DNA of 22,180 bases from Candidatus Aminicenantota bacterium (GTDB lineage Bacteria > Acidobacteriota > Aminicenantia > JAMOAD01), in the NCBI GenBank assembly GCA_027061995.1, contig JAMOUT010000096.1, positions 1-22,180 of the forward strand, in the 5' to 3' direction. Below the pieces are notes generated by a model. The model was not told where the DNA came from, searched no databases, and worked only from the letters and a program-made list of their open reading frames with translations. The position numbers and the translations under genes are program-made. This document shows positions 6,650 through 17,047 of this stretch, one piece after another; the stretch's first letter is position 1; each line of letters starts with the position of its first letter.

Positions 6650-8974
6650 CTATTTTTCGGGTATTAAAACAAGCCTATTGTTTTTCTCTCTGAAAAGCTC
6701 CATCTTCCTGTATTTTAAACTCAAATATAATTTTATCTGATCATCATAATGTTTACTCATAAAATTACCACTTTCGCCCGAAGAATTAATGATAACCGAA
6801 TTATTAAAATCTCCGAAATCAATAATCATTCTGAATGTTGAATACATCCTCACCCTGAATTGACTTGAATAATAAAAGTCAGATCTTAGAATACAATCCC
6901 TTCCCCCTTTTATCGAAAATGGTCCTCTGTTAAAAAACGGTTTTAATACTGAAACTGATCCGAGCGGATGTTCATAATATATCTTGTGAATATTCACCCA
7001 ATAAACATTTTTTTTAGCGGAATCTTTCTTATATTTATTATAAACCTCTATTAAGCTTCTTAAAACAATATTATCAAAACTCTCTTTATCGGGAGTGTTT
7101 TTATCGTCAATCCAATAATCAAACGATTCTTTATCTTTAATGGTTTTAGAAGGATATTCCAGTATCTTATATATCCATCTTCTTGATATTAATCTTTTGT
7201 ATCCCTCTTTAAATTCATCACCGAATATATTATCAGCAAGAGTTTTTTCAAATTTATAAAAAAGGTAAGGTTGTATCCCTTTATCAAGTCCATAATCCCA
7301 CTTCTTGAATTGTTTCATTATAAATTCAGCTTTTTCATTGTTAAAGTTCATATTTTTAATTTTACCGATTAAAAATCTTCCGCTGTTTGTTAAAAAATCT
7401 GTTTGCATCTTTTTCATATCCCTAACGGTAAAATCTTTTCCGTTTTTAATAAGCTCTTTTATCCTATCCGCCCTAAAAGAGAGATCATAATTTTTCGTAA
7501 ATATCGGAAGCTTTGTCTCAGGTATAACCGGATTATTCGCGGTGGCCATAAACCCTTTCTCAGGATTAATCACAATAGGTTTCTCACTCTCTTTATAAAA
7601 ACCTTGCCAACTCTCGGAGATTTTTGTTACAGATACGGGAATATTCCCATCCCCTTTACCTCTAATCGGAACAAGCCCTGTAGGATAATAACCTATATCC
7701 CCCTTGATATCCGCAAAAACACAATTTTGAGCGGGGGATGAAAATTTTGATAGACCACGGATAAATTCTTTAAGATTTGTTGCCATATTCATCAGATATA
7801 TACCCTCAAAAGTTGTGGAAGGATACAGTGCAATCGAGTGTCTTGCGAAAATAATCCCGTTTTCTTCATAGACAGGACCGAATTCCGACATTTTGAATTT
7901 AAAAATATAATCCTTTTCCCCTTTAACTTTTATTCTCTTTTTTATTATTATAAAATCTTTCCACTTATCATCAACCAAATATTGGTTTTTGTTTTTCGGA
8001 TTGATTTTTAAGATAAAATAATCTATAACATCGGTTCCTATATTAGTAAATCCCCAACCTATGTTTTTATTCCTTCCGATAATTATGGTCGGAATACCTG
8101 CCATAGTATTTCCCGAGAATACATGTTTACCGTCCGAAGCATAGATTTGATAAAATTGAGAAGGAAATGATACCGGAAGATGAGGATCATTGGCAAGGAT
8201 AGGTTTTCCGCTTTTTGTCAAACCACCCGATATAACCCAATTATTACTCCCTATTTTAGATTCTCTGATATTCTCATCTGTCTTAAAAAATTCTTTAAGC
8301 TGAGAATTATCAAATAATTTTGAATATTCTGATTCATTCACTATAGTGCTACCGAAATAAGTGGACAATAGCTTTTCCGCTTTTTTCTTTCCTATTGCTT
8401 GAATTATCTTATGATTGTAAAGTTCTCCTCCCGAGGATTGAAGATATGCTTCAAGATTTTTAAATATTGCGATTGAATCTCTAACACTCCATTTTTCAGG
8501 TTGATATTTTAAAATAATAAATTCGGGAGCAAGTTTATTGTGTTGTAAATAAAAATTCACCCCTTCCGAATATTTTTTCAGAACATTGTATAATTCCGGT
8601 TTTAAATTCTTAACTATACCATCAATCGATTCATCCACAAGAAGCTTTTTATGACTTTTATCAGAGCTCAGCCCTCTTTTACCGAATATTTCCGATAATC
8701 TGCCCTCCGCATACCTTCTCGCCATATCCATCTGAAACATTCTATCAGAAGCATGGACATACCCTATCGCAAAATAGATATCATCTAATTTTTCAGCTTT
8801 TATTTTCGGAATTCCCCATCTGTTTCTTATTATCTCAATTTTATTATTTATTGATGAAACCATTAACTTCCCTTCTGTTTTCGGAAGAGTCGATTTAAGA
8901 TAAAGATAAGCAAATACAATAATTAATATAATTACCAATAATATTATTAATAAAATTTTTTTAATTTTTTTCAT
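6650..8974 (-). CDS. Penicillin acylase family protein (Ntn-hydrolase, peptidase S45)
   Basis: A 774-residue exported N-terminal-nucleophile amidohydrolase. Residues 7-27 form a hydrophobic signal or anchor segment. RNRWGIPKIKAEKLDDIYFAIGYVHASDRMFQMD is the usual opening of the alpha chain. The autocleavage site is Gly242/Ser243 in GSNNWV, and Ser243 becomes the nucleophile of the beta chain. NDPHLP follows as in the family, and ATANNP supplies the expected oxyanion-hole Asn region. Members cleave beta-lactam side chains, acyl-homoserine lactones or other acyl amides; which applies here cannot be told. The ATG at 8974 has a CGGAGAG ribosome binding site and lies 14 bases after the CLC stop, so the gene belongs to the tRNA-led operon. 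A role in scavenging amides for amino-acid fermentation is only a guess. Confidence 0.92.
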   Translation of the reverse strand: MKKIKKILLIILLVIILIIVFAYLYLKSTLPKTEGKLMVSSINNKIEIIRNRWGIPKIKAEKLDDIYFAIGYVHASDRMFQMDMARRYAEGRLSEIFGKRGLSSDKSHKKLLVDESIDGIVKNLKPELYNVLKKYSEGVNFYLQHNKLAPEFIILKYQPEKWSVRDSIAIFKNLEAYLQSSGGELYNHKIIQAIGKKKAEKLLSTYFGSTIVNESEYSKLFDNSQLKEFFKTDENIRESKIGSNNWVISGGLTKSGKPILANDPHLPVSFPSQFYQIYASDGKHVFSGNTMAGIPTIIIGRNKNIGWGFTNIGTDVIDYFILKINPKNKNQYLVDDKWKDFIIIKKRIKVKGEKDYIFKFKMSEFGPVYEENGIIFARHSIALYPSTTFEGIYLMNMATNLKEFIRGLSKFSSPAQNCVFADIKGDIGYYPTGLVPIRGKGDGNIPVSVTKISESWQGFYKESEKPIVINPEKGFMATANNPVIPETKLPIFTKNYDLSFRADRIKELIKNGKDFTVRDMKKMQTDFLTNSGRFLIGKIKNMNFNNEKAEFIMKQFKKWDYGLDKGIQPYLFYKFEKTLADNIFGDEFKEGYKRLISRRWIYKILEYPSKTIKDKESFDYWIDDKNTPDKESFDNIVLRSLIEVYNKYKKDSAKKNVYWVNIHKIYYEHPLGSVSVLKPFFNRGPFSIKGGRDCILRSDFYYSSQFRVRMYSTFRMIIDFGDFNNSVIINSSGESGNFMSKHYDDQIKLYLSLKYRKMELFREKNNRLVLIPEK

Positions 8975-8988
8975 CTTCTCTCCGTTTT

Positions 8989-11010
8989 TTAAAGTTTCCC
9001 GTTTTTATTCTCGAATTTTTCCAAATATTCATTTTTTCCCGCTATAATTATAGTATCCCCTTTGTCTATAATCTGTTCCCCTCCCGGGAGAGGTATTGTT
9101 TGCGGCGGGTTTTTTTTCCTTACCAAAATAATATCTATTCCGAATCTGTTTCTGAGTTGAAGATTTTTCAATGATTCCCCCCATGTCCAAGCAGGTGCTT
9201 CCACCTCTTTTATATAGTATCCGGGAGAAAGCTCAACAATCTCCTTATCTTTTGAAAATCTGAGTTTTGCAAGAAGTGTGCTTGTAGCCTCCCTTTTATT
9301 AATCTCCTTGTTATATGTTTCAATTATATCTTTTCTTCGAACAACCCCTATTATTTTGGAATACCGAACAACCGGAATCTCATCAATATCATATTTACCG
9401 AACATATTCATTGCTGTTTCAAGGTTATCATCCTCCTTTATAGGTTCGAATAAATCAACCACATCAATTGCAAGAATCAAATCTTCAAAACTGTCTTTTT
9501 CACCCATTATCACTTTAAGATGATCAAGCGTTATAATTCCGAGATACTCCCCTTTTTCATTTATAACATTATAAACATTATGTTTCCCGTTTATGGCTAT
9601 CTCCATAAGTTTGGTTATGGAAGTATCTCTCTCAACTTTTATAAAATCTGTTGAAATAACATCTTTAACCTTGAATTTTTTAAGAACATTTACCTCGACC
9701 CCCTCCCTTAAAACAATCCCTTTTAATTTAAGTTTAAGAGTATATATCGAATATTCATTAAACACTTCCGATATCAGAGATGCTATTATACATGTAATCA
9801 TAAGAGGAAGAATAACCTTATAATCTCCGGTCAATTCAAATATGATAATTATTGCCGTTAGAGGAGCTTGAATCGCTCCGGCAACAACTCCTCCCATACC
9901 CACAAGTGCATAAGCTCCCACCGAAAGATGCAGAGAGGGAAACAGAATAGATGATAATTTTCCCACAAAATAACCTGTTTGAGCTCCCATAAAGAGAGAG
10001 GGAGCAAAAATACCTCCCGAACTTCCCGATGAAAGACTCGTTGATGTTACAAATATTTTTACAAAAATCAAAATAAGAGCCATAATTATGAATATGTTTT
10101 CCTGAAGTGCAAGATCTATAGTCTCATATCCCGTTCCGAGAATATGAGGAAATTTAAGAGCAACAAGACCTATAATCAAACCTCCTATTAATGGTTTAAC
10201 AGGCTCGCTTATTTTTAAACCATTCCATTTTTCTTCCGAAAAATACAGAAATTTAATAAAAATAACACCAACGGCACCCGCGATAATTCCAAGAGCAAAA
10301 TATATTGCTATCTCCCACGGCGAATTCATTGTATATACGGGCACCTTAAAAACCTTCTCACTCCCCTCTATTGCAATAAGAACCATATTACCGATAACAG
10401 AGGAAACTATAATCGGGGCGAAAGATGAAATTGCAAAATTACCGAGTATAATTTCCGCTGAAAACAGAGCTCCCGCAATAGGAGCATTAAATGCCGCAGC
10501 TATCCCCGCAGCCGCTCCCGCTCCTACGAGAGTTTTAAGATCTTTTTCCTTGAGTTTAAAAAGCTGTCCGATTGTTGAAGCCAGGCCCGAGCCTATTTGA
10601 ACTATAGGCCCCTCTCTTCCCACCGGTCCTCCAGATGCTATTGTTATTGAAGAGGCAATGGCTTTTACAAAAGCGACAATAGGTCTGATTCTACCACCTT
10701 TTAAAAAAACGGCTTCCATAACTTCCGGGACCCCGTGCCCCTTCGCCTCTCTCGCTCCGAAATAGATAATAGGACCTACTATCAATCCACCTATTGCCGG
10801 AATAAGAAGCACTTGCCACCACGGGTGAGTCTCCAAAACATGGAGAAAAAGAATAGGTTTTCCCCAAAAGATAATTTTGGCATAGCGAATCAAAAGTTTG
10901 ACAAAGTAAGCACCTATTCCCGAAATTGCACCTATAAGAATAGCAAGCAATAGGAGAGTAGTATGGTGTTTTATATCCTCTATTTTATCTCTATTTATAA
11001 AATTATACAT
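8989..11010 (-). CDS. CLC chloride channel/transporter with CBS pair and TrkA-C domain
   Basis: A 673-residue membrane protein. Residues 1 to about 430 are a CLC anion-permeation domain with the signatures GHGVP (91-95, where E. coli ClcA has GSGIP), GREGP with gating Glu133, and GSSGGIFAPSLFMG. Two CBS domains follow (about 447-505 and 513-568), then a TrkA-C/RCK-C-like domain to the end (about 590-668, with FGIDIILVRKK and DKGDTIIIAG). Aligning FNAP-AG by eye, Glu186 matches ClcA Glu202, but the proton glutamate Glu203 is replaced by Ile187. Proton coupling is therefore doubtful and the protein could be a channel. The CBS and TrkA-C parts suggest nucleotide or ion control. No ribosome binding site precedes the ATG, which is only 8 bases after the tRNA-Val CCA end. 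Confidence 0.93.
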   Translation of the reverse strand: MYNFINRDKIEDIKHHTTLLLLAILIGAISGIGAYFVKLLIRYAKIIFWGKPILFLHVLETHPWWQVLLIPAIGGLIVGPIIYFGAREAKGHGVPEVMEAVFLKGGRIRPIVAFVKAIASSITIASGGPVGREGPIVQIGSGLASTIGQLFKLKEKDLKTLVGAGAAAGIAAAFNAPIAGALFSAEIILGNFAISSFAPIIVSSVIGNMVLIAIEGSEKVFKVPVYTMNSPWEIAIYFALGIIAGAVGVIFIKFLYFSEEKWNGLKISEPVKPLIGGLIIGLVALKFPHILGTGYETIDLALQENIFIIMALILIFVKIFVTSTSLSSGSSGGIFAPSLFMGAQTGYFVGKLSSILFPSLHLSVGAYALVGMGGVVAGAIQAPLTAIIIIFELTGDYKVILPLMITCIIASLISEVFNEYSIYTLKLKLKGIVLREGVEVNVLKKFKVKDVISTDFIKVERDTSITKLMEIAINGKHNVYNVINEKGEYLGIITLDHLKVIMGEKDSFEDLILAIDVVDLFEPIKEDDNLETAMNMFGKYDIDEIPVVRYSKIIGVVRRKDIIETYNKEINKREATSTLLAKLRFSKDKEIVELSPGYYIKEVEAPAWTWGESLKNLQLRNRFGIDIILVRKKNPPQTIPLPGGEQIIDKGDTIIIAGKNEYLEKFENKNGKL

Positions 11011-11018
11011 ATCTTAAT

Positions 11019-11094
11019 TGGTGGGCGATGGAGGATTTGAACCTCCGACTTCTACCGTGTGAAGGTAGCACTCTAGCCACTGAGTTAATCGCCC
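11019..11094 (-). tRNA. tRNA-Val (anticodon CAC), CCA encoded
   Basis: Read on the minus strand, this folds into a complete 76-nt cloverleaf. The acceptor stem is GGGCGAT/ATCGCCC, the D arm closes with CTC/GAG, and the anticodon stem CTACC/GGTAG encloses the loop TTCACAC, giving anticodon CAC (11061-11059) for GTG. The T arm is GGAGG/CCTCC around TTCAAAT, the discriminator is A, and CCA is encoded (11021-11019). A consensus promoter lies just upstream and the CLC gene starts 8 bases downstream. Confidence 0.95.
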
Positions 11095-11105
11095 GATAAT
11101 AGATG

Positions 11106-11134
11106 ATTTTATTGAAATTTAAAGGTTTTGTCAA
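11106..11134 (-). promoter_or_regulatory. Promoter of tRNA-Val and the downstream CLC-acylase-rlmD genes
   Basis: TTGACA (11134-11129), a 17-base spacer and TAAAAT (11111-11106) on the minus strand. Initiation would be near 11099, about five bases before the mature 5' end of the tRNA. It is the only strong promoter between atpC and the CLC gene. No clear terminator of the atp operon is seen in the bases before it. Confidence 0.8.
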
Positions 11135-11176
11135 TAAGATTTTTTAAAGATCAAAAGAATAATATTTTATTAAAGA

Positions 11177-11577
11177 CTACTTTTTTTCAAGATTGAGCAG
11201 AATCTGATATTTTTTTTGAAGATGGAGAGCTTTATGAAATTCTTCCACTTTTATCTCCCCTTTTACCCCTTTTTCTATCATCTTTTCCTGCTCTTCAAGC
11301 TCTCTACGGATTTCGTCAAAATCAAGGTCTTTGGGATCTATAATCTCTTCCGCAAGAACAGAAACACTATCGGGTAATACATCAAAATAACCTGAGTTAA
11401 CAAAAACAGAAGTTTTTATATCTCCTGTTTTATACCACATCTCACCCATTCCGAGCATCGCGAAAAACGGAGTATGCCCTTCAAGAATCCCCATATATCC
11501 CAGCTTTGCCGGAATCTGCACCTCCTCTATCTCTTTTTGAAGAAATATTCCCTGAGGAGTTATTATCTCGAATTTCA

Positions 11578-11578
<1 letters not shown>
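11177..11578 (-). CDS. atpC: F-type ATP synthase subunit epsilon
   Basis: Epsilon is part of the F1 central stalk; it binds gamma and the c-ring and can inhibit ATP hydrolysis. The 133-residue protein has the N-terminal beta-sandwich (FEIITPQGIFLQKEIEEVQIPAKLGYMGILEGHTP, residues 3-37). A charged helical C-terminal part rich in Glu and Lys runs from about residue 85 to the end. It is the last gene of the atp operon. Its ATG shares one base with the atpD stop (TAATG). Confidence 0.96.
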
Positions 11579-13011
<1,433 letters not shown>

Positions 13012-13878
13012 TTATTTCTTCATTGCTTCGGTTGCGGTTGTTATTTCAAGAATCTCTTTAGTAATGGCGGCCTGTCTTATCTTATTCATAGTAAGAGTTA
13101 AGGAATCAATCATATCCGAAGCATTTCTTGTTGCAAGATCCATGGCCACCATTCGAGCCGCATGTTCAGATGCGGCGGATTCCAATAATACTCTGTAAAA
13201 ATAATTTTTTAAATATATGGGTAAAAGAGATTCGAAAATCTCTTCGGGAGATGGTTCAAACTCATACTCTAACATCTCCTCCTCTTCAATCTCTTCCATC
13301 TCTCCTATAGGTAAAAGTTTTTCAAAAGCGATTTCCGTTTTGCTGACAGAATGAAATTTATTATAAATCATATAAACGGCATCACTCTTACCTTCAAGAA
13401 AATCCGAAATTATTTTATCCGATATCTCAACGCTTTTAATATAATCAAGTTTCATAAAAATTCCGATAAAATAATCTTTTATCTCTCCCCCTTTAAATCT
13501 TAGAAAATCATATCCCTTTTTCCCCAATATTATCGTATTTACAATCTTCCCTTCATCCTTTAACTCTTTAACTTTTGATTCCGCAAATTTAAGAGTGTTT
13601 GAATTAAAAGCTCCGCATAAACCCTTATCTCCGGTAATAATAACAATATCAACGGTTTCCTCCTCCCTTTCATTAAAAAACGGATGCTTTAAATCGGGAG
13701 TTCTCGCTCTTATATTTGAAAGAATTGAAGCCAATTTTTGAGAAAATGGTCTTGTTTGATAAACTTGATTTTGTGCTCTTTTTAATTTGGCGGCTGATAC
13801 ACTTTTCATGGCTTTTGTAAGTTGCCTCGTATTTTTTACACTTCTAATTCTTCGTCTAAGATCAATCAGTGTCGCCAT
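13012..13878 (-). CDS. atpG: F-type ATP synthase subunit gamma
   Basis: Gamma is the rotating central shaft that couples the c-ring to the alpha-beta hexamer. The 288-residue protein has the two conserved terminal helices: RRRIRSVKNTRQLTKAMKSV near the N-terminus, and SDMIDSLTLTMNKIRQAAIT with EILEI at the C-terminus. The middle has VIITGDKGLCGAFN, typical of the Rossmann-like part, and a Glu-rich insertion at about 205-215. The ATG overlaps the atpA stop by one base (TAATG). Confidence 0.98.
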   Translation of the reverse strand: MATLIDLRRRIRSVKNTRQLTKAMKSVSAAKLKRAQNQVYQTRPFSQKLASILSNIRARTPDLKHPFFNEREEETVDIVIITGDKGLCGAFNSNTLKFAESKVKELKDEGKIVNTIILGKKGYDFLRFKGGEIKDYFIGIFMKLDYIKSVEISDKIISDFLEGKSDAVYMIYNKFHSVSKTEIAFEKLLPIGEMEEIEEEEMLEYEFEPSPEEIFESLLPIYLKNYFYRVLLESAASEHAARMVAMDLATRNASDMIDSLTLTMNKIRQAAITKEILEITTATEAMKK

Positions 13879-15401
13879 TATAAATTATTCTCCATTTTAA
13901 ATTCATCATGAAATTTTTGAACAGAGTTTATAATTTTATCTTCAAGTTCTTTATCAAGAGTTTTCTTTTCTTTTATATCTTTATAAACGGCAGGGGTATA
14001 ATCTTCCACGAATTTATGAAGTTCTGTTTCAAATTTTCCGACCATATCTATCGGGATATCATCAAGAAACCCTTTTGTCCCCGCATATATGGAAATAATC
14101 TGTTTTTCAACCGGAAGAGGCATATATTGGTTCTGTTTTAAAAGTTCCACGAGTCTTTTTCCTCTTTCAAGTTGATTTACGGTTGCTTTATCAAGGTCAG
14201 AACCGAATTGTGCAAAGGCTTCCAATTCTCTGAATTGCGCGAGATCGAGTCTCAAACTTCCGGCGATTTTTTTCATGGCTTTAATCTGAGCACTTCCTCC
14301 GACCCTTGATACTGATATCCCCGCATTAATCGCGGGTCTTATACCGGCATTAAAATAATCGGGTTCAAGATATATCTGTCCGTCCGTGATAGAGATAACA
14401 TTCGTGGGGATATAACCCGAGACATCCCCCGCCTGTGTTTCAATAATCGGAAGAGCCGTAAGAGAACCTCCCCCTTTTTCATCATTAAGTTTTGCCGCTC
14501 TTTCGAGAAGTCTTGAATGCAGATAAAAAACATCTCCCGGATATGCTTCTCTTCCGGGAGGTCTTCTTAAGAGAAGAGAAATCTCTCTGTATGCTTGAGC
14601 ATGTTTTGACAGATCATCATATATTATTAATGCGTGTCTTTTTGAATCTCTGAAAAATTCCCCCATTGTGCAACCTGAATAGGGGGCAATGTATTGTAAA
14701 GGAGCCGCTTCCGATGCTGATGCCGCCACAACTATCGTATAATCCATAGCTCCTTCCTCTTCAAGTTTTTTTACAACCTGAGCGATTGTCGATTGTTTTT
14801 GTCCTACGGCAACATATATACAAACAACATCTTTCTCATTCTTCTGGTTAATTATGGCATCTATGGCAATTGCTGTTTTACCGATTTGTCTGTCACCGAT
14901 AATCAATTCTCTCTGACCTCTTCCTATGGGTATCATTGCATCGATAGCTTTTATACCTGTTTGCAGGGGTTCTTTAACAGGTTGCCTGTCTATAACGCCG
15001 GGAGCCAATCTCTCGATAGGATCGAATCTAACCCCTTTTATCTCCCCTTTGCCGTCAAGAGGTCTTCCGAGAGCATCTACAACCCTTCCTATGAGTTCTT
15101 CACCAACAGGAACTGATATAACCCTCTTTGTCCTTTTTACTATATCGCCTTCTTTAATAAGGTCTGTCTCACCCAATAAAACAACACCCACATTATCCTC
15201 TTCAAGGTTAAGAGCGATTCCGAAAACATCATTTGGAAATTCTATAAGCTCATTATACATAACTTTATCAAGACCGTGAACTCTTGCAATACCATCACCA
15301 ACACTAATAACAACACCTTTTTCTTCAACATCGATTTTCGTTTTAAATTTTGAGATTTGTTCTTTAATAATTCTACTTATTTCATCGGCTTTTATCTCCA
15401 T
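13878..15401 (-). CDS. atpA: F-type ATP synthase subunit alpha
   Basis: Alpha forms the non-catalytic sites of F1 and supplies the arginine finger to beta. It has 507 residues, the usual length. The nucleotide-binding loop is GDRQIGKT at 169-176, with Lys175 and Thr176 at the same numbers as in E. coli but Ile173 instead of the usual Thr. The VSRVGGSAQ segment carrying the arginine finger is intact. It lies one base after atpH and overlaps atpG by one base. Its ribosome binding site AAGGAGAG sits inside the atpH end. Confidence 0.99.
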   Translation of the reverse strand: MEIKADEISRIIKEQISKFKTKIDVEEKGVVISVGDGIARVHGLDKVMYNELIEFPNDVFGIALNLEEDNVGVVLLGETDLIKEGDIVKRTKRVISVPVGEELIGRVVDALGRPLDGKGEIKGVRFDPIERLAPGVIDRQPVKEPLQTGIKAIDAMIPIGRGQRELIIGDRQIGKTAIAIDAIINQKNEKDVVCIYVAVGQKQSTIAQVVKKLEEEGAMDYTIVVAASASEAAPLQYIAPYSGCTMGEFFRDSKRHALIIYDDLSKHAQAYREISLLLRRPPGREAYPGDVFYLHSRLLERAAKLNDEKGGGSLTALPIIETQAGDVSGYIPTNVISITDGQIYLEPDYFNAGIRPAINAGISVSRVGGSAQIKAMKKIAGSLRLDLAQFRELEAFAQFGSDLDKATVNQLERGKRLVELLKQNQYMPLPVEKQIISIYAGTKGFLDDIPIDMVGKFETELHKFVEDYTPAVYKDIKEKKTLDKELEDKIINSVQKFHDEFKMENNL

Positions 15402-15402
15402 A

Positions 15403-15945
15403 TTAGCTCTCCTTGATAATTTTTTCTTTTAAATTATTTAATGCTCCCACAATGGAACCATCGAAATATGTGCTTTTATATTTTATGAGAATCCCTCCGA
15501 TAAGGTTTTCATCAATATGAAACCTCGGAGCAATTTCCCCTTTGAATTTTTTCCCGAGAGCACCCACAACTTTTTCTTTAAGTTCTGAATCAAGTTTAAT
15601 AGGGCTGTAAATATCAATCGGAAAAATATTGTTTTTATCTTCCCATATCTTAATAAATTCATCAATTATATACGGTAAAAACGAGATTCTGTTTTTTTCA
15701 ACAAGAAGATTTATGAAACTTTTAATCTCTTCGGTATATTTAAGGTGTTTTAAAATATTTTGCATAGCTTCTATCTTTTGGTATCTCGTATAAAACGGAT
15801 TTTCAAGGAAAGGTTTTAACTCTTTGTCTGTTTCAAGTATATTGAAAAAAGAGATTAATTCATCTTTTATTTTTCCGTATGATTTTTCATCTATGGCTTC
15901 GAATAATCCTTTTGCATATCTTTTTGCTATTGCTTCCGCTCTCAA
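15403..15945 (-). CDS. atpH: F-type ATP synthase subunit delta
   Basis: Delta (OSCP) sits on top of F1 and links alpha to the b-subunit stalk. The 180-residue protein begins [17 protein letters not shown] and has [16 protein letters not shown] (66-81) and [10 protein letters not shown]. It ends with the family's SYDGSI-like strand, here [18 protein letters not shown]. The start is TTG at 15945-15943, preceded by GGAG eight bases upstream and overlapping the TGA of the upstream b-subunit gene. No in-frame ATG fits better. Confidence 0.94.
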   Translation of the reverse strand: MRAEAIAKRYAKGLFEAIDEKSYGKIKDELISFFNILETDKELKPFLENPFYTRYQKIEAMQNILKHLKYTEEIKSFINLLVEKNRISFLPYIIDEFIKIWEDKNNIFPIDIYSPIKLDSELKEKVVGALGKKFKGEIAPRFHIDENLIGGILIKYKSTYFDGSIVGALNNLKEKIIKES

Positions 15946-16508
15946 TTCATATCTCCGATTTGGTTAATAAATTTTTCAACCAATTGTTTTTGTGTTTTTT
16001 TATTCATTTTTTTCTTTAGTCTTTCTTTGGCAAGAGAAACCGATATATTAAGGGCGAACAGTTTCAATTCTTTCAATGCTTCCGAATATATATGTTCAAT
16101 CTCCTGTTCAGTGAATTTCTTCAATTTCTTCAGATCTTCCTCGGTTCTGAGCTCAAAGGCTTTACTATCTTTTTCAGCTTCCTCTTTAAATCTTTCCTTA
16201 ATTTTTTTAAGCTCTGACTCTATTCCTTCTATTCTTTTTTCAACACTTCTTAGCTCCTCTTCTTTTGCTTTTCTCTCCTGTTCACTACTCAAATAATTTA
16301 TCTTTTCTTTTTCCGCTTTCTCCTTAAAAAACAGAGAGATTGGCTTATAGAGAAGATACGTAAGTCCTCCCCAAAGAATTGTTGAATTAAGTATTTTACC
16401 TATTAATTGGGATGTCTCATGTCCTCCACCCGAATGCTCGGCGGCAAGTAGTATAACAGGTAAAAATAAAAAATTCAGAATAAAAATAATTAACTTTTTT
16501 ATTTTCAT
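15942..16508 (-). CDS. atpF: F-type ATP synthase subunit b (long form with N-terminal leader)
   Basis: Subunit b forms the peripheral stalk that holds F1 still. This 188-residue copy starts with a signal-peptide-like stretch (residues 1-22, ending ILLAAEHSGGGHE). A second hydrophobic segment, LNSTILWGGLTYLLYKPISLFF (about 40-61), is the true membrane helix. The rest is a long Lys/Glu-rich coiled coil with the conserved C-terminal ALNISVSLAKERLKKK. Long b subunits with such leaders occur in deltaproteobacterial-type operons that carry a b/b' pair. The ATG overlaps the b' stop by four bases (ATGA). Whether the leader is cleaved cannot be seen. Confidence 0.9.
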   Translation of the reverse strand: MKIKKLIIFILNFLFLPVILLAAEHSGGGHETSQLIGKILNSTILWGGLTYLLYKPISLFFKEKAEKEKINYLSSEQERKAKEEELRSVEKRIEGIESELKKIKERFKEEAEKDSKAFELRTEEDLKKLKKFTEQEIEHIYSEALKELKLFALNISVSLAKERLKKKMNKKTQKQLVEKFINQIGDMN

Positions 16509-16921
16509 TGAAGAACCTTCTCCACTATCTCATTAGTTAGATTTTCAGCATCCTTTTCAAGATTCTTTTTTATTTTCGGCAGCTCTTTATTTATCTCCTC
16601 TTTTATCTCTTTTATTTTATCCTCGGCATCCTTTTTAGCTTTTTCAATTATATTCTGATATTTGATTTGAGCTTCATCTCGTATTTTATCCCGTTCCTCT
16701 TTACTTTCAATAGTTATCCGCTTTATTTTATCCTCTATAAGTTGAAGTTTATTCTCGACCTCTTTTTCCATCTCTTCTTTTTTCCTCTCATTCTCTTCAA
16801 TGGTTTTTCTCCTCTTTTCAACAATTTTACCTATGGGGGTAAAGAATACTTTGTCAAGGATAAACATCAGTATCAATACAATAATAAAAATAGTTATAAG
16901 GGAACCATCAATTGATATCAT
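16505..16921 (-). CDS. F-type ATP synthase subunit b' (short form)
   Basis: This 138-residue second b-type subunit would pair with the longer b downstream as a heterodimeric peripheral stalk. It has an N-terminal membrane helix (about 8-28), the family sequence KVFFTPIGKIVEKRRKTIEE, and then an uninterrupted charged coiled coil to the end. It is the first gene of the atp operon. The ATG at 16921 fits the family start (MISIDGSL), but no Shine-Dalgarno sequence precedes it, and the best promoter puts the transcription start within a few bases of the ATG. Confidence 0.92.
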   Translation of the reverse strand: MISIDGSLITIFIIVLILMFILDKVFFTPIGKIVEKRRKTIEENERKKEEMEKEVENKLQLIEDKIKRITIESKEERDKIRDEAQIKYQNIIEKAKKDAEDKIKEIKEEINKELPKIKKNLEKDAENLTNEIVEKVLQ

Positions 16922-16929
16922 AATACGAT

Positions 16930-16958
16930 AGATTACTAAAAAACTGTTTTTTTGTCAA
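16930..16958 (-). promoter_or_regulatory. Promoter of the atp operon, very close to the start codon
   Basis: A perfect TTGACA (16958-16953) with a 17-base spacer and a weaker TAATCT (16935-16930) lies just before the b' ATG at 16921. Initiation would fall about 16923-16922, so the leader would be only one or two bases and carry no ribosome binding site. The -10 match is imperfect. Confidence 0.5.
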
Positions 16959-17047
16959 TATGATGAATTAATTTTTATCAAAAAGCTGAATTCTGATTGT
17001 ATAAAGAAATCTAAATTGGTAGTGAACGGAAAATTGCCAATCATCTA

